64,000 nucleotides of DNA, from contig NZ_CP081878.1 of assembly GCF_022170825.1 (NCBI RefSeq), forward strand, positions 2,754,001 through 2,818,000, written 5' to 3'. The position numbers and the translations under genes were made by a program. The DNA comes from Exiguobacterium acetylicum (lineage in GTDB: Bacteria; Bacillota; Bacilli; Exiguobacteriales; Exiguobacteriaceae). Below are positions 18,082 through 27,400 of this stretch, piece by piece; positions within the stretch are counted from its first letter, which is position 1, and each line of letters starts with the position of its first letter. The notes under the pieces were generated by a model. That model had not been told where the DNA came from. It worked only from the letters and a program-made list of their open reading frames with translations, and did not search any database.

Positions 18082-18098
18082 AAACGGGAAAAGATGAA

Positions 18099-18129
18099 AA
18101 AAGAGCTCATCGTCTAGATAAGCTCTTTT
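18099..18129 (-). terminator. Terminator of the subtilase/BLIP-like operon
   Basis: A 9-bp stem (AAAAGAGCT / AGCTCTTTT) is followed by T residues on the minus strand, directly after the last paralogue gene (stop 18135). Confidence 0.75.
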
Positions 18130-18134
18130 ATCAA

Positions 18135-18821
18135 TTAAAGAGATGTTTGACTAGCTACTTTATAGGTTTTTTTCTTGAAATCATAGTCCATGATGACATA
18201 TTTCCGTTGACTCGTTGACGTCGGGAAAACATACCATTTTGTATATCCTTTAATACCTAATCCTAAATCAAGTTCTTGTTTCGTTTGAACGGGTGTCCAA
18301 TCAACAGTCGTCAAACTCGTCCATTCCCCTAATCCTTTTCCAGACAAAATACTATCCAATTGCTTTTCTGTCATGCCGTTTTTAATTTTCTTCCCCTTCA
18401 TCAGCTTCATTTTACTCTCCCTGAACCCTGTAGCCGAATCAAAACGTAACAGACTGACCGTTTTGCTTGTCAGACGATAGATAGAACTTTTCTTCTTCGT
18501 CATGAACATCAAGCCTGTCGTATCCATATAGGTTTTCTCATTGACAAATGTATAGAATGTCGCCTTCTGCCCATTCGTAGTACTTGTAGAATCTGCTTTT
18601 TTCTTTAAAACCGTCGAGCCGTTCTTTTTCGTCAGCTGCTTCTTATAGTCTTTTCCATAGATGACCTTTGCTGCTTGTTCAATCGTCATCCCAGCTTTTA
18701 ACGCTGTATAACGATCTGTTGCTTTCGTTTCGTCTTTTGTCGCAGCAGACGCTACGCCTCCGAATAGAGTCGTTCCTGCGATTACTGTTGCTAAGGCAAC
18801 TTTTGTGAATGTCATTTTCAT
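18135..18821 (-). CDS. Secreted BLIP/BamE-like two-repeat protein, paralogue 1 of 4
   Basis: 228 residues. A signal peptide (about 1-27, ending VASA-A) precedes two repeats with the BLIP/SmpA-type motif: LKAGMTIEQAAKVIYGK (about 41-57) and KNGMTEKQLDSILSGKGLG (about 148-165). Between them lies MFMTKKKSSIYRLTSK, shared with the three paralogues upstream. The fold suggests protein binding, as in beta-lactamase-inhibitor protein or BamE. No catalytic motif is seen. Its place at the end of an operon headed by a secreted subtilase suggests a role as protease ligand, inhibitor or assembly factor, which is an inference. Confidence 0.8.
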   Translation of the reverse strand: MKMTFTKVALATVIAGTTLFGGVASAATKDETKATDRYTALKAGMTIEQAAKVIYGKDYKKQLTKKNGSTVLKKKADSTSTTNGQKATFYTFVNEKTYMDTTGLMFMTKKKSSIYRLTSKTVSLLRFDSATGFRESKMKLMKGKKIKNGMTEKQLDSILSGKGLGEWTSLTTVDWTPVQTKQELDLGLGIKGYTKWYVFPTSTSQRKYVIMDYDFKKKTYKVASQTSL

Positions 18822-18836
18822 GTTCCTATCCCCTTT

Positions 18837-19526
18837 TTAGAATGTCTCGTGATTTTCAATAACGTAGGCTTTCTTTTTCGTGTCATAACTCATCTCAACG
18901 TAAACACGTGATTTCGTCGATTTTTGGAAGACATACAATTTTCCTTTAAACGCTTCAATCTCATAGTCTTTGATTTCTTTCGCACTGAAGACGCTTCGTG
19001 CATCTTCCTCAAGCAATCCAGCCCATTCCCCAAGACCAGACTCCGAGAGCACACCATCGAGTTGTTTCTCCGTCATTCCCCTCTTGATTTTAGCGCCCGT
19101 GTTTAACTTCCGTGTACTCTCTCGGTATTCGGAATATGTATTCCGTCCCATTTCGACTTGTTTCGAAATAAGACGATACACGGAATCGTTCTTTTTCGTC
19201 ATGAAACCGAGCGACATCAAGGTCGGAGGAATCTTTGCTTTCCGATCATAGATTTCGTAATAAATTTCCTTGCGCTTATCTTCAACGTCCTTAAACTCTT
19301 CTTTCGTCTTCAATACTTGTGAACCGCTTTTTGTCGTTAAATGTTTTTTGTAGTCTTTGCCGTATAAGACTTTTGCGACTTGCTCCATCGTCATACCTGC
19401 TTTTAGTGCCGTATATTGATTTGTAGCTACTGTCTCAACCTTCGTCGCTGCCGAAGCTGTTCCACTAAAAAGTGTTGATCCCGCGATGATTGTCGCCACT
19501 GTGATTTTCATGAATGTCGTATTCAT
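18837..19526 (-). CDS. Secreted BLIP/BamE-like two-repeat protein, paralogue 2 of 4
   Basis: 229 residues with a signal peptide (TASA-A). The repeats are LKAGMTMEQVAKVLYGK and KRGMTEKQLDGVLSESGLG. It is closest to paralogue 1 in the first repeat (YGKDYKK in both), but its second half is more diverged, with SEYRESTRKL and a DARSVFSAKE segment. Gaps of 15 nt separate it from both neighbours, so the genes are co-transcribed. The middle region (KEEFKDVEDKRKE) is charged and differs between paralogues, as expected if each has its own binding partner. Confidence 0.8.
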   Translation of the reverse strand: MNTTFMKITVATIIAGSTLFSGTASAATKVETVATNQYTALKAGMTMEQVAKVLYGKDYKKHLTTKSGSQVLKTKEEFKDVEDKRKEIYYEIYDRKAKIPPTLMSLGFMTKKNDSVYRLISKQVEMGRNTYSEYRESTRKLNTGAKIKRGMTEKQLDGVLSESGLGEWAGLLEEDARSVFSAKEIKDYEIEAFKGKLYVFQKSTKSRVYVEMSYDTKKKAYVIENHETF

Positions 19527-19541
19527 ACTCTACTCTCCTTT

Positions 19542-20228
19542 TTAATACTGACTATGATCTTCGACACGATACGCTTTCTTTTTCATGTCATAGATGAAAA
19601 AGATGTATTGCCATTTGTTTGTTGCAGTCGGAAAAACGTATGATTTCGTATGAATGATCGTTGCTTTTCCTGCTTTGACTTCTTTTTTTCGAAGGACGGA
19701 TGTCGTATCGACGTGACCGAGTGTTCCGAATGTTCCGAGCCCTTTTCCCGTCAGTACTCGATCGACTTGTTGTTCCGTCATTCCGTTTTTGATCTTCGCG
19801 CCCTTGATCAGTTTGCGATCACTCGTCCGGAATCCGGCTGCGGTGTCACGCTTGAACTCCATTTGTTTCATCGTCAGCCGGTACTTCGTTCCACCTGTCT
19901 CCGTCATGAACATCAGGACACCGATTGCTGACGGGAATTCAACTTTTCGATTCACGAGATCATAGAGAAGGACGTTCCGATCCCATTCCTCCATCTTGAT
20001 TTCTGTGCTCAATCGTAAGACTTGTGAACCATTTTTCATCTTCAACTGCTTCTTATAAGTCTTTCCATAGAGGACTTTTGCGACTTGTTCAACCGTCATC
20101 CCCGGTTTTAAAGCACGATACTGTTTTGTGGCGATCGTCTCGGCTTTTGTTGCTGCCGAGACCGCACCACTTCCGAGCAAGCTAATTGCCATCAAACAGA
20201 CAATGCTCACCTTGATCCATTTCTGCAT
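19542..20228 (-). CDS. Secreted BLIP/BamE-like two-repeat protein, paralogue 3 of 4
   Basis: 228 residues from ATG 20228; a GTG at 20237 in frame is an alternative, and neither has a strong ribosome site. Signal peptide to about residue 26 (VSA-A). The repeats are LKPGMTVEQVAKVLYGK and KNGMTEQQVDRVLTGKGLG, with MFMTETGGTKYRLTMKQ between. Same layout as its neighbours; function unknown. Confidence 0.78.
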   Translation of the reverse strand: MQKWIKVSIVCLMAISLLGSGAVSAATKAETIATKQYRALKPGMTVEQVAKVLYGKTYKKQLKMKNGSQVLRLSTEIKMEEWDRNVLLYDLVNRKVEFPSAIGVLMFMTETGGTKYRLTMKQMEFKRDTAAGFRTSDRKLIKGAKIKNGMTEQQVDRVLTGKGLGTFGTLGHVDTTSVLRKKEVKAGKATIIHTKSYVFPTATNKWQYIFFIYDMKKKAYRVEDHSQY

Positions 20229-20291
20229 CCGTTCCACTCACTTTCCATTCCCGCTTGCTTTAGTTTTTCATTGTTCACTATAGGCACTTCA

Positions 20292-21008
20292 TTAAAATTC
20301 CGGCGCCGTATCGTTCGGTCCTACTGTACGGATATTATCTACGACAAACTTTTTTCGTTCATGACTGTAGGCGAAATCGATTTCTTTCCACTTATTTTTT
20401 TGTGTAGTCGGAAATACATAGGTCTTCATCCGATACAATTCTTGAAAATCTAGACGAACTTCTTCTTTCGAATAACCCGACGTCGTATTCATATTGGCAA
20501 CAGCCGTCCAGTGACCTAATCCTTTACCTGAGAGCATCGCATCAATCTGTTTTTCCGTCATCCCATTTTCTGGTTTCGCACCTTTTTTAAGCTGACGTGT
20601 ACTTTCTCGATACCCCGTTTTTGACTTCCGTTCGATGAAAACGGCTTTGATGACCAATCGATAGATGTTACTTCTTTTCTTTGTCATGAAATGCAGGGCA
20701 AGTTTTGGACCTTGCTTCACGGAGCGATCTTCCATCACTTGAATCAATTGCTTATGCCCTTCTTCGACTGTTTCGTCATTGATCGGTAAGCGTAAAATCG
20801 TCGGCTGTGCTTTACGATATCGAATGTGTTTTTTCGCTTCTTTTCCATAAAGTGTTGTGGCGACCTGCTCGATCGTCATCCCATGCTTTAAGTCCTTATA
20901 CAATTCTGTTAAGCGGGTTTCTTCTTTAGTTGCTGCAGATGCTTCATCTGGAACTAAAACGGTTATTGCAATAAGGACGATCACCATCACTTTTCCCAGT
21001 ACTTTCAT
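20292..21008 (-). CDS. Secreted BLIP/BamE-like two-repeat protein, paralogue 4 of 4
   Basis: 238 residues and the most diverged copy. The signal peptide ends EASA-A. The repeats are LKHGMTIEQVATTLYGKEAKK and ENGMTEKQIDAMLSGKGLG, with HFMTKKRSNIYRLVIK between. It begins only 16 nt after the subtilase stop codon, so subtilase and paralogues form one transcript. The 63-nt gap to the next paralogue is the largest in the operon and could hold a processing site; I see no hairpin there. Confidence 0.8.
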   Translation of the reverse strand: MKVLGKVMVIVLIAITVLVPDEASAATKEETRLTELYKDLKHGMTIEQVATTLYGKEAKKHIRYRKAQPTILRLPINDETVEEGHKQLIQVMEDRSVKQGPKLALHFMTKKRSNIYRLVIKAVFIERKSKTGYRESTRQLKKGAKPENGMTEKQIDAMLSGKGLGHWTAVANMNTTSGYSKEEVRLDFQELYRMKTYVFPTTQKNKWKEIDFAYSHERKKFVVDNIRTVGPNDTAPEF

Positions 21009-21024
21009 CGCTTGACCCCTCTCC

Positions 21025-22584
21025 TTATTTCACGAGCTGAACGGCACGCTCGGCATTCAAGCGACCGTATCCATACGTCGTGTCGTAACCTTTCTTTCCA
21101 AGATCCTTCGCCGACTTGCGAAGAATTGATTCAACGTCCGTCACCTTGATACTTGGCTTCAAGCTGTAGAGGACACTCGCGACCCCTGCGACATGCGGTG
21201 TCGCCATCGACGTGCCACTCCAGAAGATGGACTCGCCGTCTTGCAGATAACTCGCGATATCTTGTCCCGGCGCCACAAGATCAAGCCCTTGACCATAGTT
21301 TGAGAACGACGCTCGTTTATCGGATCGGTTCGTCGCCCCGACCGAGAAGGTATATTTTGAACGTGCCGGATAGGACAGTTTCGACGTCCCTTCGTTACCG
21401 GTTGCTACTGCGACGAAGATTCCTTTTTTGCGCGCTTCCGCTAAGGCATCTTCAATCGCCAGCGAGACACCACCACCGCCAAGACTCAAGTTGATAACTT
21501 TTGCTTTTTGTTTTACGGCGAACAGAATGCCTTTCGCAATGTTCGAGTTCGACGCATAGTTGTTGCGCGAGATGACTTTGATCGGAATGATGCTCGCCCG
21601 GTCGTTGATACCCGTCATCCCGTAGCCGTTGTTCGATGTTGCAGCAATCACACCCGCGACATGTGTGCCGTGTCCATGATCGTCATAGGCGAGCTGACGT
21701 TTATGAACAAAATCGTATCCGAGATCCATCCGGACGCGTCCGGCGAAATCCGCATACGTCGGATTGATGCCGGTATCGATGACCGCTACGCGAACGGTCG
21801 AACGTGACTTGTTGGCAATCCGTTTGACCATCGCTTGATAGCCGATATCGGCTCCTTTGACACCTCCGCGTTGTCCCGTGTTTTTTAACGCCCACTGGAC
21901 GGACTGAAACGGATCAGTGCTGAGTAACTTCATCGGTTGATCGAGTTCGACGTACCGAACTCCCTTCGTTTTTTCAAGTTGTCGTTTTGCTGACATGGCT
22001 TGGATGAAGCTGTTGTAGGAGAACTTTTCAAGACGTAACGTACTGTCGATTGTTTCGTGATGAGTGGCGCGTGACGTCTGTGATAAGGTACTCGCTTTCA
22101 TCGCCCCATTCAGACGAACGACTAGACTCGTCGCTTGTACGGCTGTCGTTGATTTTTTTGCGTATTCCCGGATTGGTTCAAGACGTTCGAGTTTATAGGG
22201 AATCGTAAATGCTTTATTCTTCGCTCCCGTCACTTCGATGTATTGTCGTCCACTCCAAGTCAGTGGGAAAAAGAGCGTCTCTTTGCTGTTCGCATACCGC
22301 GCATACGGATCTTTTTGTTTGTATTCCGTCTGCGACGTATAAACGGTCGCTTTTTTTGAAGCGTCAAAAGCAAACTTCAAGTGTGTTCCACCTGATAAGT
22401 AGGTCTTTGTATCAAAATAGAACAAGGCCTTACCGCTCGCATCAAACGTTCCTTTGATGTAGCCTTTCTTCGTTTTTGCTTCGATTGCCGGGACTTTTTT
22501 GGCCGTTGTCGCTGCTTCTGTCGTATCCCATGTATATGTACTAAATGCACTCACGAGGAGGGCACTGACGATGATCTTTTTCAT
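21025..22584 (-). CDS. Secreted S8 (subtilisin-like) serine protease, operon head
   Basis: 519 residues. The signal peptide (about 1-24) is followed by a beta-rich domain (about 35-135, KGYIKGTFDASGKALFYFD, similar to pre-peptidase domains). A pro-region (about 145-235) has a fervidolysin-like end (VRYVELDQP, then QWALKNTGQ). The catalytic domain has Asp270 (VAVIDTG), His305 (GHGTHVAG), Asn397 (oxyanion) and Ser459 (SGTSMATPH). All residues are intact. It is the first gene of the operon carrying the four BLIP-like paralogues. A TATAAT element lies about 35 nt upstream of the start, without a good -35. Confidence 0.92.
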   Translation of the reverse strand: MKKIIVSALLVSAFSTYTWDTTEAATTAKKVPAIEAKTKKGYIKGTFDASGKALFYFDTKTYLSGGTHLKFAFDASKKATVYTSQTEYKQKDPYARYANSKETLFFPLTWSGRQYIEVTGAKNKAFTIPYKLERLEPIREYAKKSTTAVQATSLVVRLNGAMKASTLSQTSRATHHETIDSTLRLEKFSYNSFIQAMSAKRQLEKTKGVRYVELDQPMKLLSTDPFQSVQWALKNTGQRGGVKGADIGYQAMVKRIANKSRSTVRVAVIDTGINPTYADFAGRVRMDLGYDFVHKRQLAYDDHGHGTHVAGVIAATSNNGYGMTGINDRASIIPIKVISRNNYASNSNIAKGILFAVKQKAKVINLSLGGGGVSLAIEDALAEARKKGIFVAVATGNEGTSKLSYPARSKYTFSVGATNRSDKRASFSNYGQGLDLVAPGQDIASYLQDGESIFWSGTSMATPHVAGVASVLYSLKPSIKVTDVESILRKSAKDLGKKGYDTTYGYGRLNAERAVQLVK

Positions 22585-22680
22585 TTGTTTTCACTCCTTA
22601 TCGTTGTATCCTTTTTCATTATAATGGAAAAAATTGATTTTCCTAGTTCTTTTTACCTCTATCAATCAATGAATTGACTG

Positions 22681-22711
22681 AAAAAAGAAGCCCTGTTCGC
22701 ACAGGACTTCT
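22681..22711 (-). terminator. Terminator after the second subtilase gene
   Basis: The stem AGAAG-x-CCTGT / ACAGG-x-CTTCT with a 4-nt loop is followed by a T run on the minus strand. It separates the upstream subtilase (22720-24294) from the subtilase/BLIP operon, so the latter needs its own promoter. Confidence 0.8.
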
Positions 22712-22719
22712 TGACTGCA

Positions 22720-24294
22720 TTAAGGAATCAGTTTGACTGCGTTATCGGCGTTCAAACGGCCGGCACCGTAGCTTGTATCGTAGCCTTTTTTACCGAGATC
22801 CTTCGCTGATTTCTTGAGGATACTTTCCACACTACTTGCCTTTAAGGACGGCTTCAGACTGATCAAGAGACTGGCGACACCCGCGACGTGTGGCGTCGCC
22901 ATCGAGGTGCCGCTACCGTATAGCAACTCCCCATCTGCGAGATAACTTGGGATCGAGACACCGGGAGCAACGAGGTCTAGTCCCGTTCCGTAGTTCGAGA
23001 ACGACGCTTTTGTATCCTTTCTCCCTGTCGCACCGACCGATACGACATATTTCGAACGGGCCGGATACGCGATCGTTCCGCGTCCTTCGTTCCCGGAAGC
23101 GGCGACGATTAGGATGTTCTTCTTGACCGCCGCAGCTAATGCCGACTCGATCGATTTCGAAGAAGAACTGCCACCGAGACTCATGTTGATGACCCGGGCA
23201 CCTTGTTTCGTCGCGTGCTGAATCCCTTTGACAAGTCCCGATACTGAACCAGCCCCCGACTCATCGAGGACCTTGATCGGAATCAACGTCACCATCGGAT
23301 TGATACCAGTCATCCCGTACGTGTTATTCCCTCCCGCCGCAATGACACCAGCGACATGTGAACCGTGTCCGTTATCATCCCACGCCGTCTTATCGCCATT
23401 GATAAAATCATAGCCGAGATCCATCCGGACTTTGCCCGCGAAGTCGGCATATGTCGGATTAATGCCGGAGTCGAGGACCGCGACTTTCGTCGCAGACAGC
23501 TTCTTACCCTTGATGCGTTTTTGCATGGCGACGAAGCCGATGTCCGCTCCTTTAAGCCCTTTCTTTTGTCCCGTGTTCTGCAACGACCATTGATGTTTTT
23601 GATAGGCATCGACACCGAACGCTTGAATCGGTGCATCGAACTCTGCGAACGCGACAACTGATGAGCGTTCGAATTTTTGTTGCGCTGCTTCAGCTTCCGC
23701 ATAGGAAGCATAGACGAGTCGCTCGATTCGGAGCTCAGACGCGACCACTTCGACTTTCGAAGCACCAAAGGATTGTGCCCGCATCGCACCGGGACGCGTC
23801 TGCACGAGTAGTGCTGGTTTGACTGCTTTGACAGCAGCTGTCATCGATTCCTCGATCGGTTCGTAACGTGAGATATAGGCAGGAATAGAATAACGATCGC
23901 CTGGGTAACCTTCGAGGACTAAGTATTGTCGTCCGCTCCAACTGAGTGGGAAGTAGAGCGTATCACCTGTGACTTGGTAATAGCGGTTGTAGACGCGACC
24001 TGCTTCCGCGTCAGCTTTACTGGCGAACATCGTTCCGTACGTGTCGTAGTCGAGCTCGAATTCGAAGTGTGTTCCTTTTGCCACGAAATTCTTCGCGTCA
24101 AAATACCAGACCGCCAATCCATCCGAATCAAATCGTCCTGTCAAAGCACTACCGGATTGTTTGGAGAAGACCGGAACTTCCTTTGCTTTCATTAATGTCG
24201 CGGGACGAATCTTCTCCTGCTTTTCAAACGCATTGACTGGTATCGTACTACAAATCAAACCGAGCGCTAAGCTCCCTGTTATCCATTTTCGCAT
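22720..24294 (-). CDS. Secreted S8 (subtilisin-like) serine protease, second copy
   Basis: 524 residues from the second of two tandem ATGs, which has AAGGAGG at 7 nt (the first, at 24297, has only 4 nt). It has the same layout as the neighbouring subtilase: signal peptide, beta-rich N-domain with FPLSWSGRQYLVLEG (FPLTWSGRQYIEVTG in the neighbour), pro-region and catalytic domain. Numbered from the first ATG, the active site is Asp276 (KVAVLDSG), His311 (HGSHVAG), Asn403 and Ser465 (SGTSMATPH). The pair arose by duplication. This copy is monocistronic, bounded by terminators on both sides. A TATAAT lies about 45 nt upstream. Confidence 0.92.
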   Translation of the reverse strand: MRKWITGSLALGLICSTIPVNAFEKQEKIRPATLMKAKEVPVFSKQSGSALTGRFDSDGLAVWYFDAKNFVAKGTHFEFELDYDTYGTMFASKADAEAGRVYNRYYQVTGDTLYFPLSWSGRQYLVLEGYPGDRYSIPAYISRYEPIEESMTAAVKAVKPALLVQTRPGAMRAQSFGASKVEVVASELRIERLVYASYAEAEAAQQKFERSSVVAFAEFDAPIQAFGVDAYQKHQWSLQNTGQKKGLKGADIGFVAMQKRIKGKKLSATKVAVLDSGINPTYADFAGKVRMDLGYDFINGDKTAWDDNGHGSHVAGVIAAGGNNTYGMTGINPMVTLIPIKVLDESGAGSVSGLVKGIQHATKQGARVINMSLGGSSSSKSIESALAAAVKKNILIVAASGNEGRGTIAYPARSKYVVSVGATGRKDTKASFSNYGTGLDLVAPGVSIPSYLADGELLYGSGTSMATPHVAGVASLLISLKPSLKASSVESILKKSAKDLGKKGYDTSYGAGRLNADNAVKLIP

Positions 24295-24377
24295 CATCGT
24301 TCCTCCTTCTAGGTCTTTCTTACCAATACCCAGATTATATGGTATTATGTGGAATTTAATGAATTATTGACTTAAAT

Positions 24378-24416
24378 AAAAAAACCTTTTCACCAAGACA
24401 GTGAAAAGGTTTTTTT
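24378..24416 (-). terminator. Terminator of the S-layer-type gene
   Basis: A perfect stem of about 15 bp (AAAAACCTTTTCAC and complement) with a 7-nt loop and a T tract on the minus strand, immediately after the stop codon at 24420. It is the strongest terminator in this area, as expected for a highly expressed gene. Confidence 0.9.
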
Positions 24417-24419
24417 GGC

Positions 24420-27400
24420 TTAGTTCTTATCAAATAGAACTACTTTTTCAAAACCACCAGTCAATTCAGTATTATCATATGACTGAAGATCTTTATTGAC
24501 CGTAATGACGTTCGAAATATCTTTCAACATCCCTTCTGGGAGTTTGATTTTTACGATATCAAGACCATCTTTTGGTTCATCATTCGAGTCATCGAGTGAG
24601 ATGCTCGTACCCACCGGAAGATTTTTTCCATTCAACGTATATTGTGCAGTGTTCGTCGCATCATACATTCCTGTATACTGAACACCTTCCGTGAATTGGA
24701 TCTTGATAACGTCCTTGTTTTCTTTGACTTTAACTTTAACGTTATCAATTTTGAACGGTGTTGCCACTGGAACAACTGGTGTTTTTGTGACTTTAAAGTC
24801 ATGAGTCGCCGTAGCAACTGTATTACCGACATCGTCAGAAAGTGACTTGACGACAACTTTCCAAGCTTCGCCGTATCCGTTATTATCGACAAGACTTTGA
24901 AGGTTGTCATTCGCTTTGACACGGAAGTTCATATCTGAGCTATCCGTATAACCAACGACAGATCCATCAATTGTAACTGTTTTTCCATCTTTGTCTTTAC
25001 CGATAAACTCAACTGTCGTTTTAGGTGGAAGTACCGTACCCTCAGCACCAATGAGTGGTGTATCAGCTTCATCCATGCCACGCAACTTCACTGGTTCATT
25101 CATCATGACGGTAAAGTCATTTGTTAAGAGGTATCGATCAATTGTCGTAATTTCCGCACTCTTCAGATCTGGCGAATTAAGTGGTGAACCTGAATAATTA
25201 AGATCAAGTGTCAACTTATCATTCTTCTCACCGTTTGCCGTTGCTTTGACAGAGTCTTTCGCCAACGTAATTTTGAACTTATCGTTATAGTAGTTTTCTT
25301 TCGTGTTGACTGTATCGTAGATTTCAGTCCAGTCCTTATTGAGTTCGAGGAGGACTTCGCCCGTCTCATCATCATAATATGTGACGTCAGCATACTGGCT
25401 GAAGTCCTCATATGACTTTGTTTTTGAGTTGTAACGCTCAAGTTTCAACTTATTCGAAGCAAGCAGTCCTTTAACTTCATCGAGATCGAGACCTTTCAAC
25501 TTTTTGCTGAACATGATACGGAATTGTTCTGGTGACTCAACAACGACTCCTGCAGTCGGTTTGACTGTATCAGCATCGACTGTGAAATCGAGGTTTTGAG
25601 TCGTTCCGATATTTGCATCATCCGAAAGTGCAGCGAAGTCCATAGCGTTCCAAATCTGGAGTGAGTGCTTACCAGGTGTGAAGTATCCTTTTTTCGGTCC
25701 AGGATAAGCTTCTTCCGGCTCAGCTCCCATCATCATTTTTTCGTCATTCAGAGTAATGATGACTGTATCGCGACGATCGACACCTGTTTCGTTATCAAAT
25801 CCAAGGTATTTTACTTTGAAGTATTCCCCGCCATATTGACCATCGATTTTAAACATTGCACTATCAATGGCTTCTGAGAATTTCACTTCTAGCTGATTCA
25901 GACCGACCGGTTTGACCGAAGTGACTTCTGGCTGACGCGCGTCCGTCAACTTGAAGCTCGCCGACGAGTTCATTTCTGTATTTGTACTGCTGATGATCGT
26001 AGCATTTACTGTGACCATCGCGTTATCGCGCAATGGTGTCTTTTTATCAAGAATCAATTCAAATGCTTTTGGATTTGACGGGATAGACTTGATACCGATA
26101 ACACGTTTAGCGTCCTCGAATTGCTCAACGATAATGTTTCCATTCGCAAGATAATCACTCTCTTTGACTGTCGGTAACTTTTTATTAAGACCGAACGATT
26201 TTAAGAGAAGATCACGAGAAACTGCTTTATCAAGGAAAATCGTCACTCGATCCGCTTGGTTCGATTCAGCTGCGAGGACATTGACTAATTCAACCGGTTT
26301 AGGGGTAACCATTACTGTGCTGAATTTGACTTTCGCTTGCCCATCGATTTTTCCGATTAAGTCCTTGTAGTCACCATTGACCGTCTCAATGATTTGCGCA
26401 TCAATTGTCGCTTCAATATCTGTGTTACTGAACTCAGAAGTCAAAAGAACAGTTGCTTTACCATCTTGAATCGTGACGCGTTCTTTCGCGAGTGAACCGA
26501 ACGATGTCGACAATTTCAAGACGATATCGTCGGCTTTCGTATCGACTTCACCCGTCGCTTTGTTTTTCAACTGGAATGTAACTTCCGTGTTATCTGCACC
26601 GTTTGCAAGGATCGAAGAAGCTTTCGGTGTCACTTCGAGCATCCAGATATTTTCGACACTTTGTGTCATGAAACTCAACGCTCCAAGATTTTTAGAGACG
26701 CCTCCGACCATGATTCCTTTTACATCAACTGAATAGTCCATGCCATAGTCTAAACCACTGACTTCAAGAACCGCTGACTTCTTGTCTGGGCTGAGTTTTG
26801 CTGACTTAACCGTCGCTCCTGAAATTTTGAAGTTATCTGCCTTTACAGAATCAACGGCACGTGAGAACGATACTTCGACTTTCTCTTTACCGATTGCTTT
26901 TGCTGAAGTGAGGACGGTGTTAGCAATCGTAAAGTTCATTGGAGATGATTTTACATTTCCGATTTTCACGACATAGCTGTGTGTTCCTTCTGGAATACCA
27001 TTCTTCATAGCCGTGAATTTACCCTTAGATAATTTTCCCTTAACCATGATTGGTTTTACCGACATGTCTTTACCTGGGTAAATCAAGAGTTCAGCCATTG
27101 CCCCTACTGCCGGGTACATGACGTCTGCTTTGACTGAAAGCATCTGATCATCGACGCTTCCCATGACATTTGAAATATTCGCTGATTTGACTTCGTAGTT
27201 GATATAACCTGTCACGACAGAGTTAGCACCTTTATAAGAATAAGCCAATTTATATTTGCCTGATTTTTTGGTAGACGGTGTCTTAAGATTAAATTTACTG
27301 ATCGGACGCTTAACGATGATGCCTGATTTGTACTGGATGCTAATCGTGCTTGGCAATTGAACTTTTCCACCAACAGCGACCGGCTCGAGGACTGGTTCAA

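Larger units (their letters stand above)
18135..21008 (-). repeat. Tandem array of four paralogous genes
   Basis: Four consecutive genes encode secreted proteins with the same architecture and the paired GMT-x-EQ and GMTE-x-Q motifs. Protein-level similarity is obvious, while the DNA has diverged, so this is an old tandem duplication rather than an assembly artefact. Confidence 0.85.

Noticed and set aside
21153-24370. Multiple rightward frames opposite the subtilase genes
   Set aside because: Antisense shadows of high-GC coding sequence, Arg/Ser/His-rich, without start signals.
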